Origin: Rubrobacter sp.
GTDB taxonomy: Bacteria; Actinomycetota; Rubrobacteria; Rubrobacterales; Rubrobacteraceae
DNA: 7,530 nt
NCBI GenBank assembly: GCA_016781775.1
Contig: JADDPR010000056.1
Span: 1 to 7,530 of the forward strand
Direction: 5' to 3'
The notes under the pieces are model-generated. The model did not search any database. It was given only the letters and a program-made list of their open reading frames with translations, and was not told the DNA's origin. Both the position numbers and the translations under genes were made by a program. Positions 1 to 6,087 of the stretch are shown piece after piece; positions within the stretch are counted from its first letter, which is position 1, and the number at the start of each line of letters is the position of its first letter.

Positions 1-53
1 ATACGGATGCTGCGGCGTCGGGGATCAAACCTCGGCGAACGAAGGAGCCGGCG

Positions 54-866
54 TCAGCGCCGTACCGCGACCACCTCCAGGTAATCGCTCGGCACCACCA
101 TCGTCCCGTCTCCGGAGCGGTTGAAGCGGCGCACGAGGTCCGCGAGCTCGCCCCTGAGCTGCTGCTCCCCCGCCTCGTCGAGCCCCTCGAAGGTCTGTCG
201 GGTCGGGCCGAGGTCGCGGCGGAGCACGTCCGCGTAGTGTTCGACGGAGCGGTAGCGGAACACGAAGCTGCGGCGCAAGACCTCGACGGAGGCGACGCCG
301 TCCCCGAGCAGCTCCCGGAGCCTTTCCTCGGTCCCCCAGAGGGCGGGCGGTTGGAGCCCCGGAGGGGGCCCCGCGTAGCGGCCGAAGAGCGCGGCCAGCT
401 CGCTTGCGAAGCCGTCGGGGGTCCAGTTGGCGAGGCCTATGCGGCCCCCGGACCTGCACACCCTGAGGAGCTCGCCCGCCGCCTTCTCCTGGTCCGGGGC
501 GAACATCACCCCGACGCTGGAGAGCACCGCGTCGAAGGAGGAGTCCGGGAAGGGGAGGTCCTCGGCGTCGCCCTCTACGAAAGAGACCTCCAGGCGCTCG
601 GCGGATGCCCGCTCGCGGCCCCGCTCCAGGAGCGCCGGGACGTAATCCACGCCGGTCACGTCGCAGGACCGGCGGGCGGCGGCCAGCGCGGTGTTGCCGC
701 TCCCGGTCGCCACGTCGAGGACGCTCCATCCGGGGCGGAGATCTACGGCCTCGCAGAGGAGCTCGCCCATGACGAGCAAAGGGGCGCCGAACGCCGCGTA
801 GTCGCCCGAGGCCCAGGCTCTCCGCTGGCGCTCCTTTACCGCCTTTAGGTCGGGTTGCGCACCCAT
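54..866 (-). CDS. Class I SAM-dependent methyltransferase (UbiE/COQ5-like fold)
   Basis: A 270-residue cytoplasmic protein predicted to transfer a methyl group from S-adenosylmethionine to an unidentified small molecule. The glycine-rich SAM-binding motif I is VLDVATGSGN at residues 49-58. The acidic residue ending strand beta2 is D74 (VTGVDY), and the GDAEDLPFPDSSFDAV segment at 99-114 is the usual motif II region of Methyltransf_11/UbiE-type enzymes. The C-terminal 80 residues form a lid-like region whose end, DYLEVVAVRR, is typical of these proteins. I chose the ATG at 864-866 because GGGGAGAGG lies a few bases upstream; an upstream start at 923 would add 19 unconvincing residues. It is transcribed divergently from the DUF2723 gene and stands alone, so the context gives no substrate. 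The class is certain; the substrate cannot be read from the sequence. Confidence 0.93.
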   Translation of the reverse strand: MGAQPDLKAVKERQRRAWASGDYAAFGAPLLVMGELLCEAVDLRPGWSVLDVATGSGNTALAAARRSCDVTGVDYVPALLERGRERASAERLEVSFVEGDAEDLPFPDSSFDAVLSSVGVMFAPDQEKAAGELLRVCRSGGRIGLANWTPDGFASELAALFGRYAGPPPGLQPPALWGTEERLRELLGDGVASVEVLRRSFVFRYRSVEHYADVLRRDLGPTRQTFEGLDEAGEQQLRGELADLVRRFNRSGDGTMVVPSDYLEVVAVRR

Positions 867-1180
867 ATACCTCTCCCCACGCTCCGCAAGGGGGCGATCG
901 CTTCCGAAACCTCGAACCGGCAAAATAGCAGAAAATCCGTACCTGGAGGGAAGATTCGACGCGGATCACCCCGGACCGGAACGGGCGTCGGCTCCTACGA
1001 GAAGCCCGGTACGTGCAGCACGAGCGCTCCGGGTAGAGAAGACGGCGCTCGGGCCGCAGCGTAAAAGCCGGGTCTCCATCGGCAGCTGGAGGGCGGCCAA
1101 ATCCCGGCAACGTTCGGTATAAGAATCTCTCGTGAGAAGAGTTCGGGAGTGCGTGTCGCCTATGGTAACCTCTCCGGCTG
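867..1180. other. Divergent intergenic region with candidate promoters, no gene
   Basis: These 314 bases separate two divergent genes and must hold both promoters. On the minus strand the only AT-rich patch is 921-937, where TATTTT (complement of 922-927) could be a -10 element for the methyltransferase, with no good -35. On the plus strand TATAAG at 1118-1123, followed by AAT, is a possible -10 about 58 bases before the DUF2723 start, again without a recognisable -35. Open frames across the region are rich in Arg, Ser and Pro and do not look like protein. I see no tRNA, riboswitch or strong terminator. Confidence 0.4.
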
Positions 1181-2707
1181 ATGGAGCCGACGTCGAGCGA
1201 TAAGACCGGGAAGGCGCGCTATCGCCGGAGGTTGGTTGCGGCTCTCGCGGGCGCAGGGGTGGTGCTCTTCGCAGGAACCCTGTATCTTCTGACCCTCGCC
1301 CCTACCGTCCTCCACTACACGATCGAGATGAAGGATTCGGCCGTGCTGCAGGCGACGGCCTACACTTTGGGCATCGGCCACCCGACCGGCTACCCGACCT
1401 ACACGATACTGACGCACCTCTTCACCTACCTGCCCTTCGGCGACTTCGCCTACAGGGTGAACCTCGCCTCGGCGGTCTTCGGCGCCCTGGCGGTCGGGGC
1501 GCTCTACGCCGTAGGGCTTCGCCTCGGCGGTAGCATCGTCGCCGCCCTCGTCGGCTCATTGGCTTTCGGGACGAGCCCGCTGTTCTGGAGCCAGGCCGTG
1601 ATCTCCGAGGTCTACACCCTCCACGTCTTCTTCCTGGCGCTCGCTCTCCTCGTTGTGCTCGTGTGGCGTGCGAGAAGGGAGGATAAGTACCTGCTCCTCG
1701 CCGCCGTCGTGCTCGGTCTCTCCGTAACGCACCACCTGACGAGCGGCCTGCTGCTCCCGAGCGCCGCGGCCTTCGTGCTCCTCGTCGAGCCGAGGAAGAT
1801 TCTGGACTGGAAGATCATCCTGAAAGGCATCGGGCTCTTCCTGCTCGCGCTCGTCCCCTACGCCTACCTGCCCATCAGGTCCCGCATGGACCCACCGATA
1901 AACGCCAGGGATCCGTCGAATTGGGAGCGGTTCAAAGACCTCGTCACCGGCGGCGAGTTCAAAGCCAACATGTGGGCCTTCGGGCCCGAGGAGTTGCCCG
2001 GGCGGATCGAGATGTACCTGGACCACCTGACCGGCCAACTCCACTGGGCCTTCCTGGCGGCGGGTATCGTCGGCTTCGCATACCTCCTGGCGCGCGACCG
2101 TGCGACGGTGGTCCTCCTCGGTCTCCCGTTCTTCGGCTTCCTTTTCTACGCGCTGGAGTACGACATCGAGGACGTTCAGTACTACTTCATCCCGACGTAC
2201 GCGATCCTCAGCGTGTGCGCGTGCGTCGGGCTTGGCGCCCTCCTGCGAGGGACGGAGGCGCTCGTAAGGAGGGTCTCGCCGGCGGTCCGAACGTCGGTCC
2301 CCGTCGGGGCGCTCTCCCTGCTCGCGCTCGCCGTGCCGCTCTCGAGCCTAGCGGAGAACTACGAGGGGGTAGACATGAGCGAGGACCACGAGGGACGCCG
2401 GATCATCGAGGTCGTGGCCCGAGAGGCGAGGCCGAACGCCACGGTCATTCACCACCGCGGCCCACTTCAGTACATGCAGTTGGTCGAGGGCCGCCGCAAG
2501 GACATCCAGTTGTGGAGCTTCGCGGAGCCCCAGAGCAAGGAGAGCACGGCCCGTGCGGAAGACGCGCTCCACGACGGTCGCGTCTACGAACTCTTCCCCA
2601 GCAAGAACAGAAGACGCTTCTTCGAGGACGCCGGCTATCGCCTCGCCGTCGTGGAGGAGGGCATGCTGTACAGGGTAGTCCGCGGGGAGGGTCCCGTAAC
2701 GATGTAG
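1181..2707 (+). CDS. DUF2723 multi-pass membrane protein, candidate glycosyltransferase
   Basis: A 508-residue integral membrane protein of the DUF2723 (PF11028) family, whose eukaryotic relative TMEM260 is a protein O-mannosyltransferase. Family hallmarks are visible in order: a first membrane helix at about 18-40; the segment D52...LGIGHPTGYPTY (63-74) followed by HLFTYLPFGDFAYRVNL; ISEVYTLH at 141-148; and PPINARDPSNWERF at 238-251 followed by a VTGG turn. About ten or eleven hydrophobic helices fall between 18 and 390, then a soluble tail of about 118 residues. D52 in the first loop is a plausible catalytic or metal-binding acid by analogy with GT-C enzymes, but the DSGE seen in many relatives reads DSAV here. 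The ATG at 1181 is the only sensible in-frame start although its Shine-Dalgarno is weak. It would use a polyprenyl-phosphate sugar on the outer face of the membrane. Donor and acceptor are unknown, and no glycan genes lie nearby. Confidence 0.9.
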   Translation: MEPTSSDKTGKARYRRRLVAALAGAGVVLFAGTLYLLTLAPTVLHYTIEMKDSAVLQATAYTLGIGHPTGYPTYTILTHLFTYLPFGDFAYRVNLASAVFGALAVGALYAVGLRLGGSIVAALVGSLAFGTSPLFWSQAVISEVYTLHVFFLALALLVVLVWRARREDKYLLLAAVVLGLSVTHHLTSGLLLPSAAAFVLLVEPRKILDWKIILKGIGLFLLALVPYAYLPIRSRMDPPINARDPSNWERFKDLVTGGEFKANMWAFGPEELPGRIEMYLDHLTGQLHWAFLAAGIVGFAYLLARDRATVVLLGLPFFGFLFYALEYDIEDVQYYFIPTYAILSVCACVGLGALLRGTEALVRRVSPAVRTSVPVGALSLLALAVPLSSLAENYEGVDMSEDHEGRRIIEVVAREARPNATVIHHRGPLQYMQLVEGRRKDIQLWSFAEPQSKESTARAEDALHDGRVYELFPSKNRRRFFEDAGYRLAVVEEGMLYRVVRGEGPVTM

Positions 2708-2740
2708 GCGCCTTCTCCGCCCACGCAGGCGTTGCCGCCA
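2707..2740 (+). repeat. Post-gene repeat, copy A
   Basis: The sequence starting at the last base of the DUF2723 stop codon reads GGCGCCT, five bases, GCCCACGC, one base, GGCGT, two bases, CC. The same pattern, about 23 of the first 31 positions identical, recurs eleven bases after the next gene's stop (copy B). ACGC and GGCGT within it can pair. A looser match (GGCGCC, twelve bases, GCCCACGCC) is at 2774-2800. Its role is unknown; a terminator or small interspersed repeat is possible, and chance similarity in GC-rich DNA cannot be excluded. Confidence 0.3.
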
Positions 2741-2987
2741 CCCAGCACGGCGACCTGCCCCTCCTCGAACACGGGCGCCAGGAGGTGGCCCGCCCACGCC
2801 TCTAACACGACCGACCTGGCCGCGTCTCCACGTCCTTCGCCGGTACCGTCCCCTCCCCACCCAGGACGCCGCGACGAGTAGGAGACGTTCCGTCCGCAAC
2901 GCTCCCGTGACGCCCGTTAGATACATATATGTCATGGTATACCTAGTGCGACAGACGGGATCGCGTCACGTCGACGAGAGGAGAAAA
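2708..2987. other. Intergenic gap with possible coding remnant and promoter/operator end
   Basis: No intact gene is supported here. The left part (2707-2886) is an open minus-strand frame of about 60 codons with G/C-rich third positions; it contains LAPVFEEGQVAVLGGGN and has a somewhat protein-like look, but it runs into the antisense of the DUF2723 3' end and has no convincing start. The right part (2916-2943) turns abruptly AT-rich and carries two palindromes, most likely the control region of the small membrane protein gene. There is no hairpin followed by a T-run after the DUF2723 stop. Confidence 0.35.
2923..2943. promoter_or_regulatory. Twin palindromes, candidate operator/promoter
   Basis: ACATATATGT (2923-2932) and GGTATACC (2936-2943) are both perfect palindromes with centres 12 bases apart, in an AT-rich island within very GC-rich surroundings and 45-65 bases upstream of the membrane protein start. 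The second contains TATACC, a possible -10. The arrangement fits a dimeric regulator binding over a promoter; the regulator is unidentified. Confidence 0.35.
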
Positions 2988-3458
2988 ATGAGCGCCATCG
3001 AGAGCCGTTCGAGTTCCGGCATTCTCCGGATCGGAGCCCTGATCCTGGCGCTGGCGACGGCCGGCATACACCTCTACCTGTTCCTCATCGAAGGTTTCCT
3101 GGGATCGGCGACGATGCTGCCTATCTACCAGCTCCTGTTCGTGGGCAACTTCCTCACCTACACTACCCTGGCGATCGTACTGAACCTGCCCGTCCCTTCG
3201 CTGGCGCGGTACCGTCCAGTCGTGCGCGCGTTGCTGATCGCCGTAGCCGTCGCCTCGATCATCTCGTACTTCTACGTGGGGGTGACCGACACGACGGGCG
3301 ACGTCACCAAGATCATAGAGGTCTTGCTCATCTCGCTCCTGACGGTCGATGCAGGCGTGGCGCGCGGCATGGCGAGTGCCGCGGCGCAGCTCGTGATCGG
3401 CGCCGCGGCCGGGATCGTTATGTTCTTGACCCTGTTGGTTCTGGGCCTTCTTCCCTGA
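2988..3458 (+). CDS. Small multi-pass membrane protein of unknown function
   Basis: A 156-residue protein that I cannot assign to a named family. The N-terminal 11 residues are polar (SAIESRSSSG), followed by four or five hydrophobic helices at roughly 12-34, 43-66, 79-98, 107-123 and 131-155. Charged residues are few and sit in the loops (R75, R77, R80 between helices 2 and 3; D101, D105 and K108 between 3 and 4), which suggests an inner-membrane protein with little exposed mass. I chose the ATG at 2988-2990 because GAGAGGAG ends four bases before it; the frame is open back to a GTG at 2907 but that extension crosses the palindromic control region. It lies 140 bases before mtnA with its own likely promoter, so it need not share that operon's function. 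It is a real gene by its ribosome site and hydrophobic pattern. Confidence 0.8.
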   Translation: MSAIESRSSSGILRIGALILALATAGIHLYLFLIEGFLGSATMLPIYQLLFVGNFLTYTTLAIVLNLPVPSLARYRPVVRALLIAVAVASIISYFYVGVTDTTGDVTKIIEVLLISLLTVDAGVARGMASAAAQLVIGAAAGIVMFLTLLVLGLLP

Positions 3459-3468
3459 CGGTTTCCGC

Positions 3469-3502
3469 GGCGCCTGTTTAGCCCACGCCGGCGTCACCTG
3501 AG
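3469..3502 (+). repeat. Post-gene repeat, copy B
   Basis: This is the second copy of the GGCGCCT-N5-GCCCACGC-N-GGCGT pattern, 762 bases after copy A and eleven bases beyond the membrane protein stop. It includes the palindrome ACGCCGGCGT, and CGGCG (3468-3472) can also pair with CGCCG (3486-3490), so it could fold as a weak terminator, although no T-run follows. Confidence 0.3.
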
Positions 3503-3523
3503 CCCAAACTCCCTCGAAGGACG

Positions 3524-3539
3524 CAACCGGGGACGGTTG
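3524..3539 (+). other. Perfect hairpin upstream of mtnA
   Basis: CAACCG and CGGTTG form a perfect six-base stem around a GGGA loop. AACTCC (3507-3512) and GGAGTT (3556-3561) could form an enclosing stem. It has no T-run, and it abuts the candidate mtnA -35 element, so it could be the end of the preceding transcript, an operator, or part of a leader RNA if transcription starts further upstream. Confidence 0.35.
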
Positions 3540-3566
3540 TCAGAGAGTCAGTGTTGGAGTTACATT
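3537..3566 (+). promoter_or_regulatory. Candidate sigma70-type promoter for mtnA operon
   Basis: TTGTCA (3537-3542, five of six matches to TTGACA) is followed after 18 bases by TACATT (3561-3566, four of six to TATAAT). Transcription would start near 3573, giving a short leader of about 25 bases before the GTG start. The -35 overlaps the arm of the hairpin at 3524-3539, which could serve as an operator. Confidence 0.4.
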
Positions 3567-3598
3567 CCGGCTGCTGCTTTCTACGGAAGGGGACATGG

Positions 3599-4642
3599 GT
3601 GCGAACGATCGACTGGGTCGACGGCAGGATTCACATCATCGACCAGACCCTCCTGCCAGGGGAGGAGGTCTCGCTCTCCCTCGAGACCGTCGAGGAGGTC
3701 GCCGAGGCGATCTCTTCCCTGCGGGTGCGCGGCGCCCCGGCCCTGGGCGTGGCGGGGGGGCTCGGGGTCGCCCTCGCGGCGCGGCGGGCACGAGAGGACG
3801 GCGAGGACGTTGGCGAGGCGATCTCCCGGGCGGCGTCGCTGCTCGCCTCCACCCGACCCACCGCCGTGAACCTCCGCTGGGGGATCGAACGAGTCGAGGG
3901 GGTCTACGACCCATCGCGGCCCGAATCCGTGGAGGATCTGATCCGGGAAGCCCGCGCGATGGTCGAGGAGGACGAGAAGATAAACAGGCTCATCGGCGAA
4001 GTGGGCGCGGGCCTCATCGAGGGGGGCTCGCGAGTCCTCACGCACTGCAACGCGGGCGCCCTTGCATGCGTCGCCCACGGTACGGCGCTAAGCATCGTGA
4101 AGGTAGCCCACGAGCGCGGCTTGGTAGCGGGGGTCACCGCCACGGAGACCCGTCCCCTGCTTCAGGGGTCGCGGCTCACCGCGTGGGAGCTCAAGCGCAT
4201 GGGCGTCCCCCACCGGGTGACGATAGATTCCGGGGCCGCCGGTCTGATCGCCTCGGGCAGCATCGACGTCGTCGTCACGGGTGCCGACCGCATAGCCGCC
4301 AACGGCGACGTCGCCAACAAGGTCGGCACCTACCCCCTCGCGCTCGCCGCGAACGCGAGCGGGGTGCCGTTCGTCGTGGCAGCGCCGCTCTCCACGATAG
4401 ACCTCGCGACCCCCGACGGTGGCGCGATCCCCATCGAGGAGCGCTCCGCTTCGGAGGTGCTCGAGGTGAACGGGTTGCGGATCGCCCCGGAGGGCACCGA
4501 GGCCTACAACCCGGCTTTCGACGTGACCCCGGCGAGCCTCGTCTCCGCGATCGTGACCGAGGCCGGCATCGTCCGTCCCGGCGTGGACGACCTGCGAACC
4601 CTTTTCGAGGAGGCCCCATGGGTGGGCGAAACGACGGGGTGA
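3599..4642 (+). CDS. mtnA: S-methyl-5-thioribose-1-phosphate isomerase (MtnA)
   Basis: A 347-residue cytoplasmic aldose-ketose isomerase that converts 5-methylthioribose-1-phosphate to 5-methylthioribulose-1-phosphate, after the loss of adenine from methylthioadenosine. The protein belongs to the eIF2B alpha/beta/delta-like family and is of normal length. Visible landmarks are RGAPALGVAGG (44-54), the catalytic cysteine C150 in THCNAGALAC, ETRPLLQGSRLTAWEL (183-198), the catalytic acid D230 in VTGADRIAANGDVANKVGTY, and the C-terminal YNPAFDVTP (303-311). I chose the GTG at 3599 because GGAAGGGGA lies just upstream and the protein then begins with the usual RTIDW; a GTG at 3551 would add a 16-residue extension unlike the family. 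The last 25 bases overlap the aldolase gene, so the two are translationally coupled. MtnA homologues in 5-deoxyribose disposal (DrdI) look alike, so the substrate could include 5-deoxyribose-1-phosphate. Confidence 0.95.
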   Translation: MRTIDWVDGRIHIIDQTLLPGEEVSLSLETVEEVAEAISSLRVRGAPALGVAGGLGVALAARRAREDGEDVGEAISRAASLLASTRPTAVNLRWGIERVEGVYDPSRPESVEDLIREARAMVEEDEKINRLIGEVGAGLIEGGSRVLTHCNAGALACVAHGTALSIVKVAHERGLVAGVTATETRPLLQGSRLTAWELKRMGVPHRVTIDSGAAGLIASGSIDVVVTGADRIAANGDVANKVGTYPLALAANASGVPFVVAAPLSTIDLATPDGGAIPIEERSASEVLEVNGLRIAPEGTEAYNPAFDVTPASLVSAIVTEAGIVRPGVDDLRTLFEEAPWVGETTG

Positions 4643-5313
4643 ACGCGAAACATCGGGCCTTGCGAGAGGAGGTGGCCCGGATCGCCCGCCGGATGCTCGA
4701 TTCGGGCCTTGTGACCGGGACTTCGGGGAACGTCAGCGCGCGTACGGGCGACGGAGACGTCCTTATAACCCCGAGCGGCCTCGACTACGCGCTCCTGCAA
4801 CCGGAGGACGTGGTACTCCTGGACGGACGGGGCAGGGTGCTGGAGGGTCACCGCGAGCCTTCCTCCGAATGGCCGATGCACACCGGCATCTACCGCTCGA
4901 GGCCGCAGGCGGGCGGCATAGTGCACACCCACGCGCCCTACTCGACGACCCTGGCCTGCCTGGGGCAGGGGATACCCCCGGTGCACTACATGCTCGTCGC
5001 CCTCTCCGGCGAAGGCCGGGTGCCGCTGGCCCGGTACGCGACCTACGGTACGGAGGAGCTCTCCCGGTACGCCGCGGACGCCCTCGGGGACTCCCACCAT
5101 GCTTGTCTGCTGCAAAATCACGGCACCATCACCGTGGGGGAGAACCCGAGCGAGGCCTACTCCAGAGCCGGTATTCTGGAGGAGATGGCCGGGATCTACT
5201 ATCGGGCCAGGCTGGTCGGGGAGCCCGTGCTCCTTACCTCCAAGCAGGTGAAGGAGGCCTCGCACAAGATGACCACCTACGGCCAGCCCCCGTCCCCCAA
5301 GAAAGGGCGGTAG
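4618..5313 (+). CDS. Class II aldolase (fuculose-phosphate aldolase type), likely methylthioribulose-1-P aldolase
   Basis: A 231-residue zinc-dependent class II aldolase/adducin-family enzyme. It matches the E. coli L-fuculose-1-phosphate aldolase pattern along its length: SGNVSAR (36-42), ITPSG (50-54), PSSEWPMH with the catalytic acid E84, VHTHA with zinc ligands H103 and H105, HYMLVALSG (123-131), YATYGTEELS (140-149), LLQNHG with the third zinc ligand H168, and TTYG near the end. The ATG at 4618 has GAGGAGG four bases upstream. A GTG at 4639 overlapping the mtnA stop is a weaker alternative seven codons in. Being coupled to mtnA, it most likely cleaves 5-methylthioribulose-1-phosphate (or 5-deoxyribulose-1-phosphate) to dihydroxyacetone phosphate and an aldehyde, as Ald2/DrdA do. 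The alternatives are the dehydratase MtnB, which shares the fold, or true fuculose-phosphate aldolase. Family certain; substrate inferred from the neighbour. Confidence 0.9.
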   Translation: MGGRNDGVNAKHRALREEVARIARRMLDSGLVTGTSGNVSARTGDGDVLITPSGLDYALLQPEDVVLLDGRGRVLEGHREPSSEWPMHTGIYRSRPQAGGIVHTHAPYSTTLACLGQGIPPVHYMLVALSGEGRVPLARYATYGTEELSRYAADALGDSHHACLLQNHGTITVGENPSEAYSRAGILEEMAGIYYRARLVGEPVLLTSKQVKEASHKMTTYGQPPSPKKGR

Positions 5314-5326
5314 GTTCCGTACCGTC

Positions 5327-6017
5327 CTACCCGTACTCTTCGAGCCGCTCCAGGATGGTTTCCATCAGGCGCTCGCCCTCCTCCGTCTCGAAGATCGCCT
5401 GGGCGTGGGCGTCGCCCGGGAGGACGAGCACCTCGTTACGGTCCCCGGGGGCCTCCTCGGCCATCCGGCGCACCTCCCCGGCCATCCCCTCGCCCTCGCT
5501 CGCCACGAAGAGCTTCGGCTCCTCGCCCAGCCCGGCGGCATCCCCCGTCGCGGAGAGGAGGATGAGTTGGTCCGAAACCCTCGGCTTCTCCCTTGCGGTC
5601 TGTAGGACGTCGCTCCCACCGGCGCTGGCCCCCCAAAAGGGCGACGCCCTCCGCCCCCCCGCTCTTCTTTCAGGTACCCCACAGCGGCCAGGAGGCTCTC
5701 CGGAGAGATGTCCTTCACCGCCAGGGCGATCATGCCCTCTTCGGAGATCCTCCGCGCCTGCTCCTCCCAGCTCGCCGCGTCGTAGGCCGCCCCGTGGACC
5801 ATGACGACCCCGTAGTCCCCTCGCCCCACACGAGGGCTTCGGTTTCCCCCACCTCCACGCTCTCTCCGGAGGCCGCCCCGGACGAGCCTTCGGACGGATC
5901 TCCACCTTCGGGAGGAGCACCACCAGCAGGATCGTCGCCGAATCTCCCGCATCCGGCGAGGAGGACCGCCGCGAGCACGCAGAGCCAGAAGAACCGGGCG
6001 ACGGAACCATGCCTCAC
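5327..6017 (-). pseudogene. Alpha/beta-hydrolase lipoprotein, frameshifted
   Basis: One recognisable protein is spread over several minus-strand frames. It begins at GTG 6015-6017 (AGGGGG nine bases upstream) with a lipoprotein signal ending LLAGC (Cys23), then a Gly/Ser/Glu/Pro linker and ETEALVWGE. The frame shifts at the C4 run 5817-5820 and continues DYGVVMVHGAAYDAASWEEQ, carrying the oxyanion HG motif, to GYLKEERG. Near the C7 run 5654-5660 it passes to a frame reading GVALLG, and at the C6 run 5629-5634 to one reading GASAGGSDVLQTA, with the nucleophile elbow GxSxG. The rest is in one frame and includes PKLFVASEGEG and the catalytic-His segment LPGDAHAQAIF. One missing and two extra G/C bases restore a secreted hydrolase of roughly 230 residues anchored to the membrane. 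The stop is 13 bases from the converging aldolase stop. Either a pseudogene or homopolymer consensus errors. The substrate is unknown. Confidence 0.75.
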
Positions 6018-6087
6018 TGCGAAGTGCCCCCTGTAGCGTGGACGCTTCAGGTCCGGCCCACGAGCGTGCACGTCCGCAGCGGCATCC

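Noticed and set aside
25..1110. Minus-strand open frame of 361 codons overlapping the methyltransferase
   Set aside because: It is Arg/Gly/Pro-rich throughout, has no domain and is the out-of-frame shadow of a clear SAM methyltransferase with its own ribosome site.
1921..2805. 294-codon plus-strand frame inside and past the DUF2723 gene
   Set aside because: Its Arg/Gly/Pro composition and overlap with a well-supported membrane protein mark it as a shadow.
2348..2935. 195-codon minus-strand frame ending inside DUF2723
   Set aside because: Arg-rich, with no domain, mostly antisense to a supported gene.
3551..3598. Upstream GTG start for mtnA
   Set aside because: It adds 16 residues unlike the family, while GTG 3599 has a good Shine-Dalgarno and gives the normal N-terminus. 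The candidate promoter also overlaps this stretch.
3480..3598. SAM- or SAH-type riboswitch before mtnA
   Set aside because: No match to the conserved cores I know; only generic hairpins are present.
3595..4617. Upstream extension of the aldolase frame from ATG 3595, open for 341 codons across mtnA
   Set aside because: The extension is Arg/Gly/Pro-rich shadow of mtnA; family similarity begins only after 4618, where a strong Shine-Dalgarno precedes an ATG.
5314..5326. Shared bidirectional terminator between the converging aldolase and hydrolase genes
   Set aside because: Only 13 bases separate the stops and they contain no hairpin or T-run.
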